Positions 22,640 to 34,300 of a stretch of DNA of 64,000 bases are shown one piece after another. Positions within the stretch are counted from its first letter, which is position 1, and each line of letters opens with the position of its first letter. The notes under the pieces are model-generated. The model was given only the letters and a program-made list of their open reading frames with translations. It made no database searches and was not told the origin of the DNA. The position numbers and the translations under genes are program-made. The stretch spans positions 1 to 64,000 of IMG/VR virus record IMGVR_UViG_3300010885_004110; one strand, 5' to 3'. This stretch comes from a virus.

Positions 22640-24715
22640 TTAGAATGCTGGAGGACCAGAACGAATAATATAGTTCAGTGTTAAGAACGGATTCATAACC
22701 GAGAAAGGTTGTCCTAAAGATCCCGCTGTTTTAATACCACCGCTAGTTGGAAGATATTGACTCTGTCCGACCGTAGTTGGACCTTTATCTGATAACGAAC
22801 CAGTATCGATAGGAATTGCACTGTCGACCCTAGTTGCATAATATTGTTGTCCTGTTGACCCTTTCATGTTATGTTCATGTTGTGGTATGTTAGACACTAA
22901 TAAACTATTAGAACTTTGACCTCCACCTTCGCCTAAATTATCCGGCGCAGTACCTGCTACTCTGTCGACATTACCTCCACCAGCGTCAACATACCCGCCT
23001 GTAGAGTTTGGAACTGTTCCAGCGTTATCCATGTTATCCTTACCTAGCGCAAATCTTCCTCTAAGGTCAGGCAATCTAAATGTGTTTACACCAATTAACG
23101 GGATCGAACCGTTATAAGTTGTACCTATAATATCATATAAATCACTGTATTTGGTTCTTTCAAGTTCACTACCATCACATAATAAATAGCCGTATGGTGC
23201 TGAAATACCAGCATACGGTAAAATTCCGCCTAATGGTACTGCTAGATCTGAAACAAATACATCTCTAGATTCTTTTAAAAGTCCTTCAGTCCCTCTATAC
23301 ACTAAAACATAATCAGATGGCTTAGATACATTAGGCAGTGGTTCACTTTTACTGCTGATAAGACCAGATGTTAACGATGTAGTAAACGTTTTTGTAAGAC
23401 CATTGACTTGACCATCAAATTGAAGACTAGGTGATGTAACATCACCTTCCATTTTAAATGTAGTAACAAATTTTAAATTTGTTGCAGTTGAAGCATTTCC
23501 TACAATGTTACCTGTTAACACACCTTCGATTGTTTCAGCTACTAATGTTTTTGTTCTAACAACATTCCATCGTTTAAGAACGGTTCCTAGATCATGCAAA
23601 TCTGTGGTATTAGGTTGAATATTATTAAATTCACTAACTCCGGTCACTTTAAGTCCGTCACCAATTATTAAGTTTTTTGATATTGCAGCGCCGCCGGCAG
23701 TTCTAAAAGTACCATTATTAAAATTACTACTCATTGTAGTATCAGTTAACACTAGTGATCCGTTAGTTTTAATATTACCGTCGATGTGTAATGCTTCGTC
23801 GGGGCTTGCTACATTAATACCAACATTATTGTTAATGACTCGTAATACCGTTGAAGGTATTCCATCTCGATTGATTTGTAAATCAACACTTGATCCAGGA
23901 CTAGAATTATAAATTTTGGCTGCTGTTTCACTGTTACTAATACTAAATGTACCGTCTACTCCAATAGTAACGCCTTGATTATTTCTAATGCCAATGCCAT
24001 ATTCTAATGTTTGATTTGCTACATCGGATCTTAAAAATTTACTAGCAGCAATTTCAACTCCGGCTACTGTTAGCGACTCAGCTGAAGTGGCTGTGCCCCA
24101 AATTTTAGTTTCGGCTGTACCTATACTAACGTTATTTGATGTAATGTTTAATCCAGATTTAATAGTTACAAATCCTGTTATAGAAATTTTTGGAGTAAAT
24201 GCATCTTTACTAAAAATAATTACAGGGATATCTTCAACATAAAATATTAAAATAACTCTTGATATATTGTCAGAGTCAATTACCGAATCAACAATAGGGC
24301 CGCTACGCAATCCAGTGCTAAACTGAGGGCCGACTAAAATCCAACGAGCTCCGGAATAAACATATAATTGTTGATTTGTAGTGTCAACCCATAGTTCACC
24401 GACCGCTGAAGATGCAGTTGGAGGTTCGACTCCTCCCTTTTGAATATTACTAGCTGCTTTCCAAGTTGTGCTATCCCATAACTGTAATACACCATCAGCA
24501 GTGTTAAACCATAATTGGCCTTCTACTGGATTCACCGGAGCAGTTTCTTTGGCAAAATTCTCTAGTAACGCTAAGAAATTTTCAGCAATAGTCTGGCCGT
24601 ATCCTGTCACATTCCTTCCCGGAAATGTTAAACTAGTATCTGTACTAGAAGTATTATCATAAACTGTAATTGGTAGTTTATTTTCTTTATCTGTAAAATT
24701 AACAATATATGGCAT
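22640..24715 (-). CDS. Tail fibre with phage collar domain (paralogue D, gp12-like)
   Basis: A 691-residue fibre protein. The N-terminal anchor module is shared with the three neighbours (FPGRNVTGYGQTIAENFLAL, GQLWFNTADGVLQLWD). The C-terminus, from about residue 493, is a phage tail collar domain as in T4 short tail fibre gp12: YGYLLCDGSELERTKYSDLY, RLPDLRGRFALGKDN, an IPQHEHNM segment, and an end in PFLTLNYIIRSG. H-x-H residues in this domain bind metal in T4 gp12 and may do so here. It is the most upstream of the four paralogues, directly after the small structural gene, matching gp12's place after the wedge genes. Short tail fibre is the best guess. Confidence 0.86.
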   Translation of the reverse strand: MPYIVNFTDKENKLPITVYDNTSSTDTSLTFPGRNVTGYGQTIAENFLALLENFAKETAPVNPVEGQLWFNTADGVLQLWDSTTWKAASNIQKGGVEPPTASSAVGELWVDTTNQQLYVYSGARWILVGPQFSTGLRSGPIVDSVIDSDNISRVILIFYVEDIPVIIFSKDAFTPKISITGFVTIKSGLNITSNNVSIGTAETKIWGTATSAESLTVAGVEIAASKFLRSDVANQTLEYGIGIRNNQGVTIGVDGTFSISNSETAAKIYNSSPGSSVDLQINRDGIPSTVLRVINNNVGINVASPDEALHIDGNIKTNGSLVLTDTTMSSNFNNGTFRTAGGAAISKNLIIGDGLKVTGVSEFNNIQPNTTDLHDLGTVLKRWNVVRTKTLVAETIEGVLTGNIVGNASTATNLKFVTTFKMEGDVTSPSLQFDGQVNGLTKTFTTSLTSGLISSKSEPLPNVSKPSDYVLVYRGTEGLLKESRDVFVSDLAVPLGGILPYAGISAPYGYLLCDGSELERTKYSDLYDIIGTTYNGSIPLIGVNTFRLPDLRGRFALGKDNMDNAGTVPNSTGGYVDAGGGNVDRVAGTAPDNLGEGGGQSSNSLLVSNIPQHEHNMKGSTGQQYYATRVDSAIPIDTGSLSDKGPTTVGQSQYLPTSGGIKTAGSLGQPFSVMNPFLTLNYIIRSGPPAF

Positions 24716-24718
24716 CTA

Positions 24719-25381
24719 TTATACCTCAGTGAAGCTGGTTAAGCTCTGAATACGGATTGTATAATCAATCTGTAGCAATCTATTCAAAGATTTTTGTACA
24801 GGGTGGAAAACTACATGTGTTAACAACTTGCCATCACCTAATGGATTATAAGATCGCAATCCCAACTCATCAAAAACAAAATCTCCGTTTAAATCCTGGC
24901 TGTTATCGTAGGCTTCTTGGCCGTCGGGTTCTCCGTAGTCTAGAATACAACTAATAATGATATCGCTATATGTTGCTCCGCTGACGTGTCTAATTTCCAT
25001 TTTATTTCTAATAGGATCTGCATTTTCAGATGCACTTTGATCTACTATCTTTATATAAGTTTGATTATAAAGACTAGTATTTGTTCCAACGGTATTTGGA
25101 GTTAGATATGTAATAAGTCCGGTTGGATCTACAGTAGTACCACCATTTCCAAATACCATTTCGTAGATTGTTCCTTGCCCTTGATTGGAAATAGCATTTA
25201 CCATAGCAACGCTCATATTTTCGTAATGGATGGCGTTTCGTTTGTCAATAAACACATCACCCGATTCTGGGTCAAATATTTTGATATGACCTTCAAAATG
25301 GAATCCACCTGTTTCGTTGGGTGTTTTTTCAGAAGGTTTATTTGTTTGATTATCTGGCATATTGGTCTCTGTTTTATTCAT
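24719..25381 (-). CDS. Virion structural protein, baseplate/tail-fibre junction
   Basis: A 220-residue protein read from the ATG at 25381; the frame is open further upstream, but that part overlaps the end of the giant gene. An ATG at 25360 behind GAGA is another candidate. The first 25 residues are polar and proline-rich. The body includes GHIKIFDPESGDVFIDKRNA, VFGNGGTTVDPTG, and a C-terminal FVFDELGLRSYNP followed by THVVFHPVQKSLNRL and a beta strand. This pattern occurs in an unnamed structural protein next to fibres in marine T4-like phages, as I recall. It may link wedge and fibres, like T4 gp9 to gp11, but no homology to those is visible to me. Confidence 0.75.
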   Translation of the reverse strand: MNKTETNMPDNQTNKPSEKTPNETGGFHFEGHIKIFDPESGDVFIDKRNAIHYENMSVAMVNAISNQGQGTIYEMVFGNGGTTVDPTGLITYLTPNTVGTNTSLYNQTYIKIVDQSASENADPIRNKMEIRHVSGATYSDIIISCILDYGEPDGQEAYDNSQDLNGDFVFDELGLRSYNPLGDGKLLTHVVFHPVQKSLNRLLQIDYTIRIQSLTSFTEV

Positions 25382-25388
25382 GATAGTG

Positions 25389-25396
25389 TATTTATT
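25389..25396 (-). promoter_or_regulatory. T4-type late promoter motif (AATAAATA)
   Basis: Minus-strand AATAAATA followed by C, overlapping the last codons of the giant gene and 8 bases upstream of the ATG at 25381. If that ATG is used, transcription would begin almost at it; the ATG at 25360 would leave a normal leader. Confidence 0.42.
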
Positions 25397-28300
25397 CAGG
25401 CAATTCTGTGCTACTGTTTGCAATGAAATTAGCTACAGGGGTGTTGTTTGATAATAAGCTAATACCTTTACTAGGAGTATTTTGGCCGCGATCGTACCAA
25501 ATTTTACCCTGTTTTCTGATTATAGTAATGCGGGTGCCAGCTGGTACTGATTCAGTTAATCTAATATATTTGCTAACACCGTCTACAGAAAATTCGGCTT
25601 CGATCATAATATCCGATGACGGACTAGAAATTCCTAAATCTTCATTATAGATAGACATAGGATTTTTAATCAATCGTTTGCCGCCAACAAATACTTCAAC
25701 AGTATCACATGGTCCGTATCCTGTAGGAATCGTATCTCTATACCAAGTTGTTCTAGAACTTTGTGTTGGGATAAAATCTAACGGACCTACTAATATTGTG
25801 CTACCATCGCTGGTAAAATCTGCTCTTTCTTGAGTTTCAGTATACGGTAATGTTTCGGTAAACCCAACGTTGATAACAAAACTATCAGCATTGTGTTTTT
25901 CAGCAATAGCTGTGCCTAAACTACCTCTTCTTAATTGTGAAATAGTATTTTCTGTTTTTGCAAAATATTCAATCCTTTCATTATTAATAATAATAACTCC
26001 TGGAATATTTCTAATAGGCAACGGATCAGGTAATAGGGTACCATTTGTTACTTCAATTGTAGTATCGTAATAATTTACATCATTAACTAATTTAACTGAA
26101 TTCTTTTTTGAATATCTCTTATAATGATAGTTGTTTAACATATCTTTAAAGATTTCAAAGGCCCTAGGTGGCGCATAAATGATATTACCAAACTGAACTA
26201 TTTTAATCTTATCAGATGAATTTGTATTGTCAGTTAGATATAATACCGATCTAGGTGATGAAATATGATAATCCCTATCTTGAGTTAATCTAACACCATT
26301 TTTATAAACCCAGACATAATTTACACTTAATGGTGTTCGAGACAATTGATACTGTACTTTCCCGCCTGTATATTCGTCGGAAATAATATCCATAGTCGGA
26401 TATTCGCTGAACCATGTTACATTTATAATGTCGTCTACTGCCAATGGCACTGCTGAATCTATAACTATGTTTCCACTAACTATTGAAAATTCTGTTCTGG
26501 TACTAGTCTCAATTCGAATAATATCTTCAATGCTTAAATTTTCTGTAGAAATTTCAATTAAATTCAAATTACCATTGTATGTATAGTCAATAACAAATCT
26601 CTGCAATATATTGTTAATGTAGACTTTAATTGCGCCCGATGTAATAGTACCGATGGCTTCAGCAGGATCAATTCCTAACTCAATAGCATTATTTGTTCCA
26701 TTATAAACTGTGTAAGTTGTGTCAATTCCGGTTAATTGTACTCCGTTAACTTCCACTAACATTGCAGACAAAACTGAACCTCTAGATAAAGGAACAAATT
26801 TGTCTAAATCAAAACTTCTGGTACTGCCATCATATACAATTGTTTGTTGATTAATTCTAACAAAAGGATAGCCTGTTGAATCAGTTTCTGTACTATTTCC
26901 AAAACAAATAATTTTAACTACTTGTCTATAAGTAGGCATGTCACCAAACTGGACCATAGTCTTGTCTTGAGTATCTATAAATTCACCACTATTAACAAAT
27001 CCTGTATCTATTGCAATGCCGTCAACTGTTACTAGTACCGAAGCAGTTTGAGAATATAGAGCTTTTGTTAAGAACAAACTAGTTGTGCCGTCTGCAACAA
27101 ATTCTTGATAATCAAGTAGACCGATACCGCCTCTGCCTATAGATATGATTTCAATAATAGTACCTTGCGCCGGAGGTACTTCAAACTCTATAGTATTGTC
27201 AACAAAATTAATAATGTAATCTGTTGGATTTTCTTGTTTAATTTTATCTACATAAACGATAACCGATTTAGATTCAACAATTGATAATCCTATATTGAAT
27301 ATTTTTGTAGCACCGTTACTGATCAATACTTTAGATTGTAGAGGTGTTGACCCGGGATCAGTCGATGTAAAAACTTTAATGCTCAAGCTATCTAAAACTT
27401 GCCCTGGAACATTTTCTTCAGGAGCCGGAACTTGATCAGGCGTAACAAATTTATCACCGTCAATCACAATTTCTTCAGGAGTCAAACCAGTTGCTGTTAC
27501 ATACGCACCGCCCATGTTAGATAACGATCCGCCACTAATTCTAGTATCTAATAAATTAACATCAGTAATTGTTACTGATCCATCGCTATCTAGTTTTCGG
27601 AAAATTAATACATCGCCTGTAGAAACTGTAACATAAGGAAGATCAGTAATTGCATCATGTAGCTGAATAACATTTGTAGAACCATCCCCTACAAATGTTG
27701 GCATTAATGCAGAGTCGGGTGCAGTAACTCTGCCGTTAGGCTGAGGAGTTATTCCATCATACACTAGAAAGAATGGATCGTCAATACGTACTGCCCTAGT
27801 AGCATCTACTCTTTTTAGGTATATAGATATTGGTGAATTATTTTCTGGAATGTAAGGTAATACTACATAGGTAGTACTACCGTCTGCAACATAATGATAA
27901 TCGGAATTACTTTCAACACTATCCCAGCTGTCAGTAAACCAAGGTAGGGCATCCCACCCGCCGGTAATATCAAAAGTTGTGCCTTGTACCTGAACACCGC
28001 CAAAATCAATCCCGGTCATTAATTGCCCGATTTCGTTCCCTTTCATTCCAGCAGTAGGAGCATAATACTTGTTAATTCTGTTAACAGCATCAAGATATTC
28101 ATCATTTTTATCATAATCAATAATGATTATATCTCCAGCTTTTGGCGCTATATTGAATCCTAGTTTTCCTTTTAATACTGAATAACCATCAATTGAATCT
28201 TTGTAAAGAGAAATAGTGTATTCATTTTTTAAAATAATTGTGCCGTTTTTTATTACCTGAATTTTTGTTTTATCGTGCGTTGGTGCATATTTTAAATTAA

Positions 28301-31300
28301 AAACCGCACTGTATCCGGTGGCTATAAAAGTTTGAGACTGTGTGAATGATTTATACAAACCGGATTTAGTAATCCTGTCAAATTTCATTGTTAGGTCAAA
28401 AGATCTAACTTTAGTATCGCCTATAATAGCAGCAGCGGTAGCAATATCTTGACTTGTGCCGTTTCCACCAACCAATGTAACTATAGGGGTTGAAGTATAA
28501 CCAGATCCTTTAGTATCAACTCGAATTCCGGAAACTTTTCCGTTTGCAATAAATGCAGTAGCAGTAGTTCCTGTTCCGTTACCTGTAATTATTACTTTAG
28601 GAGGTGATGTATAATTACTTCCTGCATTAGCTACTGCTATAGAAGTAATTGAGTATCCATTATTATCTGCCCACCATTTCCAGGGATACTCATTAAATCG
28701 ATTGTACTGAGCACTTACTGGCAAAATTTTACCATCTCTTACTGAATAGGCAGGTGGTAAATCAAAGTCTATTGTGCCACCGTAGAAGTTTTCATTTTCT
28801 GTATATCGACTTGTGTATTCTCTTATAGTTGTTCGATAGGGTTTAACTTCTTCAATATAATTTCTAAATTGATCTAAATTATCATTTTTATAATTAGGGC
28901 GTTGATCTAAATCTCCAACATTATGTATCGCATTTAAGAAGCTAGTTTTAAACGCCCAATCAATGTATTCTTGCTCAGAGAAGGCATATCTTACAGAACT
29001 AAAGAATAATTTGTTCCATTCTACTCTTAAATCGTCAACAAAAATATCTTCTTTTGCAGCCTTTAAAATATTTCTTAATTCTGCAATCGGCTGTAAATCG
29101 TAATATGCAACATCATACGAACCAACATTATCATAACCCAATGCGGTAGTTAAAGCATTATATAAGCTATCTTTGATAAAAATAGTGCCGTTTTCTCTTC
29201 CAACTAAATTATAGTTGTTTAATAAATTACCTAAACCAGTTTTTGTTTTTTCTAAAACAGCCCATCCACCATTTGAATATTCTTTAACTCTAAGTAATGC
29301 TCCAACAGATAATGAAACTGTTGGTTCTTCGTAAAGACTTATAATTTCTTCTGCAATTCTTGAAGTTGGGTTAAATCCAGATGCCCACCAATCAGTATAC
29401 TCCCAATATATTTTTGTATCGTATCCTTGAGTTCGGCTTCTATAAAATATTTTTCTCTGCTGATCCCAAGAATAGATGCTCCAGAAACCTTTATCACTAG
29501 AGTCATTATTAACTAACACCGAAAATGCTCTAATTTTAACAAATGCTGATAGATATTTTTTTCCTCGATTTGTAACAGTTATCGAATTAACTCTACCTTG
29601 ACTATCTATTGTAATTACTGCTTTGGCTCCAGTTCCGGTGCCTTCGATTACAATATACGGTGTTGTTCGATATCCAAACCCGGGATCAATAATATCTATA
29701 GTATCAACTTCTCCATTAATAATATTAACTGAAAAGATTGCTTGACGTACTTTAACTGTACCTACTTGTTCTAAATCAATAAAATTATTAACTTCTAAAT
29801 CATAGCGATTTAATAAGAAACTAGGAATTGAATCTGTTGCTGACAGATTTTTAAAATTAATAGTATCGACAAATGGTCTAGTTAATAGTATGGCATTAAT
29901 ATTATCTATAACAATTTTTAAAGCCTTTTCTCTATTAACAAACATTGTTTGTCTTGGTCTAAAACTTAAACCGTATCGTTGTTTTTCTGATAGATTGATG
30001 TCGGGAACTGTATTTCCAGCTTCGTCAAATCCTACCAAACTATCTATCCATTTTTTCTCTAAGAATTCTGCAGGAATATTATCTGCAACTCCTTCAGTCA
30101 ATAACTGATATTCTCTGTGAACTGGATTTGCTTCTACAGAATTTTTATTATATTCTATATTAACCAATACAGAGTCTGTACTGATAATAGATGAAAAATT
30201 ATAAAAAGCTAATTTATCTGATCCTAATAATGCAACAAACGGAATACCTGTACTAATAGGGCTATCAATATACGATGCAATTGTTGCTACTGATGTTCGT
30301 CTATCTTTATTAATTGGTAATACTGTTTTATTTTTAACCCAGTAATAGTACATTGTACTTGTAGGATTACCAGTTGTTGCATTATATAATATTTTTGTAT
30401 TATAAACTGTATCGTCTGTATGCTTAGGTTGTCCGCTGATACTTTCTGCCAGTCCTTCAACAGTATCTGCTAATAGACTCCATTCAGACGGCAACAACGG
30501 TGTTTCAACCCATTCGTATACATCAACTGACGATCCGTGAACTTGTGTGCTCCAATTTCCAACTCTATAAGACAATTCATCTTGTTCAGCATTTATAAAT
30601 TTAACTGTGCTAAGATCCCACCAAACTTCTCCAACATGATTTTCAAGCCATGCTTGGGTTTCATCGATAGTTTCGTTGTCAGTTGCCTTTATATAGGTTG
30701 CGGGATCGTATACAGTTTTAAATTTAATATCTTCTTCTGCAACGCTAAGAATTTTTAATTTATAATGATCAATAATATCAACATCTGCAATTTTTAAATT
30801 CTTTTGTTTATTGTATAGTTCAATATTTTTAATAGAATCTAAGTCAACTAGATCAGTTTGGCTTCTAATAATATTAATGCTGTCTTTATTTGCTGTTTTC
30901 TTGAATAATCTAACTCTACCAATTTCATCGCCATCAAGTGTATATGTAGGTGATCCTACGGCAATTACAGAATTTGTACAGTCAACAGAAGCACCAAACG
31001 ATTCATACGCTTTAAATTCTGCTTCTAATTTTTCAGCTAAGAAATATCCTTGATCTTTTCTTTCATAAACATAAACTTGCCCTGGGAATCGTAGTCGACC
31101 GCTAAAAATTGTTCTTCTGCTGTCAAATTCTGTGCCTGCTCCGAATGTTGTTGGTAATGTATATCCAGCATCTTTTGCTCCGATAACAATACGTTCAGTT
31201 GCGGCACTTATAGATACACTTGTTCCAAAGTATTCATTAGTATAATTTTCGTAGGTTTGTAATTGTTGTGATAATTCAAATTTCAAAGATGTTGCACTAT

Positions 31301-34300
31301 ATTTAAAAACATAGGCTGCACCTTGATTCTCTCTTACTAAATCAGCCAACGGACTTGTAACAACAAGAGTAGTACCTGATGCATCAATGTCAATTGCTGT
31401 GCCAAATTTGTCGCCAGATGCTATAACTCCGTCGCCCAGTGTTTGAGCTGTGAGTGTTTGCGTTAAATTATAAACACCTGCTGTATTTCGACGGTAGACA
31501 AAAACTTTGCCAGTTGTAGTGTATGTGCTATCACCTGTAACTTCCCAAGGAGATCCTTCGTCAGGTCTTTCATTCTTGCTAACAGTTGCCGAGTCTCCGG
31601 TATCAACATCAAGGAGTATATAATAACTATCTTGATATTTTACAACATCATTAGCTACGTATTCTTGATATGTATTCCAAATACCCTTGTAATTATTAAA
31701 GAATTGCCCGTCGCTATTTGGCACGCCTACTACCAATACACTAGCATCGCGTGACATGCATAGACTGTGTCCAAAATTATCACCGTCTTTGACTAACTCG
31801 GCTTGTTGACTTGTAGATAATAATCCCATCGCTAAGGTAGAACCGTCATCATTAACGGATACATTAGTCGGCAAGGAACTACTTGTAGAAACTGGATCTA
31901 ATTTTAACCAATCTACTGAATCAATAGATATAGAGCTTCCGTCACCAGCAGTTTCATTTACCGCTTGCCATAGACTATCTTCGGCCCACACAACACTGCC
32001 TGTTGGATACACTGTAGCTCCGGTTGTATCATAGATTCCTAGATAATTTGTATTTTCATGATGTGACCATGTAACACCGTTATAGTAATACATGTAGACT
32101 CTGCCACGACCAGTAGCAGCGCCGATTTGAGGATCGCACATTGAGCCGGTAGCTGAGACTGCCATGTAATATGTTTTTCCACTAACTCCAAAAGATACCG
32201 AACTACCAAATCTTTCATCAGTTGCTGGTCTTGGACTTACAAAATTATAAACGTTTTCCCATTGATCATTTTGATACTTGTACAAAGATATCATGCCTTG
32301 ATTAACAAATCCAGTGCCTTGACCAATAGGCGTTGCATCAACTATTGTTGCAGGCTCCCATAGATGAGAACCAATAGTTATCCAGATAGAGGAACCATCG
32401 TCTCGTTCGTCTACCGGAACTCGAGGTACATTAGTAACTGCTTTCCATAACTTACCATCGCTTAATACGATCGATCCGGTGATATACTCAGAAGCAGGGT
32501 CGTACTCTCCTATATAATGTGACGGTACTGCGGTTGCCCTTGGAGATGCAATAGCCAACCATTTATAGTCTGGACTAACTGCAATAACTTCTCCAAATAC
32601 TCCAGCAACTGGCGCACTAAGATCATCAACTGGTGCAACCATCTGCTTTAATCCTAATGATTGATTTACTGCTGTTCTATCAGTGTAGATCATCACATAT
32701 CCAGACGCAGGCAACGATGTTGCTATTTGTTTCAACGGTTCAATATATGCAATTGCCGTTCCGGTATTTAACGGAGCAGTAATACCATAATCAACTAGAT
32801 CATAAGTTTGATATTGTTTAATTTTTTCAACAACTTCCCATTTTCCCGCTTCATTTGAATCAATCCAAATCTTAGAACCAGTTGCCAACAACGCTGTTGT
32901 TCTATAATCTAAGTCCTGATAAGTGTTTGCTTTTGCCTCAGTAAAAATCCCAATGACTGCTGATGCACTATCTTCAATCGCCGGATTGTCACTGCTTGTT
33001 GTTTTAACTGTAATAGTTGTTGAGGTTGCTGCTGTTATTTTGTAGAATCCTGTTAGGTTAGCAACATAGATAATACCAATAATATCACCTATTGATAAAT
33101 TATGAATTCTACTTAAAGATAAAATTACATCGGTTCCATCTTTTAATACCGAAACAATTCTTAAAGATAGTGCTTCGTTGTATCTTAGGACTGTCCATTT
33201 GTAACTATCAAATGTTACCCAAAAATGATCGTTGTCTGCAACTGATGCAATGTTGATATTTAAAATATCATCTCTAATCTTAACAACAAAATCAATGTCG
33301 TTGAGATGGACAGGTCCTGCGGAACGAGTAGCTTTATCAAAAGATGCTAACGGTGTAATGTTAGATGTAAATGGCAACGGAGCAAGTGTAAACTTAGTTG
33401 GATCAATTCTTAAATTTTGATCAACAATAACTGTAGATTTTTCAGCAACAATTAATGTAGGTTGTGGATTTATTTGTATAGACTCTTTAGAAATTTCAAA
33501 CTCAATTTCTCTTAGTTGTTCAACTCCGCCCAATTCTCCAACTTTAAATGCCCATTCTTCGTTTAACACTACACTGTCGTCTGCTGTTCTACTAAGTTTA
33601 TCAAATACTTTAGTTACAGCATTGTTTGTGCCTTTTTCTCTAATAAATCCCTGATATAATCTAAATTGACTAATTTCATCTTCTGCTAACCCTTGGAGGT
33701 ATTCTCTTGGTTGGTATCCTATTGCATGTCTTGCTAACTCACGTTGGCTAGATCCTACGCCGTCGGCTTCAACTTCATAATAGTCTTCGAATTGATTAAT
33801 TCTATAATCAAAATTAGCTACTAACCCTTTAGTAGGAGTAGAATCTAATTTTGTCCAGTTAGCGTCTATAAATTCTTGAGTACCTAATTGATTAGTTTTA
33901 CTGGTCCAATTATATGACTTGTGTGCAACAATATCACCTAATCGATAATCAGTAAATGGTTGCCATACTGCGATATTGACATTGTCAAACAAGAAACCAG
34001 GACTGGTATAATCACCATCCCAATCCACCGTACGGAACCCTCGGCTCTTAATACGTTCTTGTCGATAGCCGGTTGGCTTATCATACATTACATCATTAAA
34101 CACTGTTCTGTCATCAAATATTACAATGTGTTCTTTGAGAACAAAGTTTGCTCTTATAAAATAGATACCACGATTTGTATTAGTAGTTGATAATATTAAA
34201 TTTTTATAATCTCGACTTACATTAATATATTGCGGGCCTAGTGGTGTGCCGTCATCTTGTAGAATCTGATAATCATAAAAACTATCTAAGAAACTATCTG

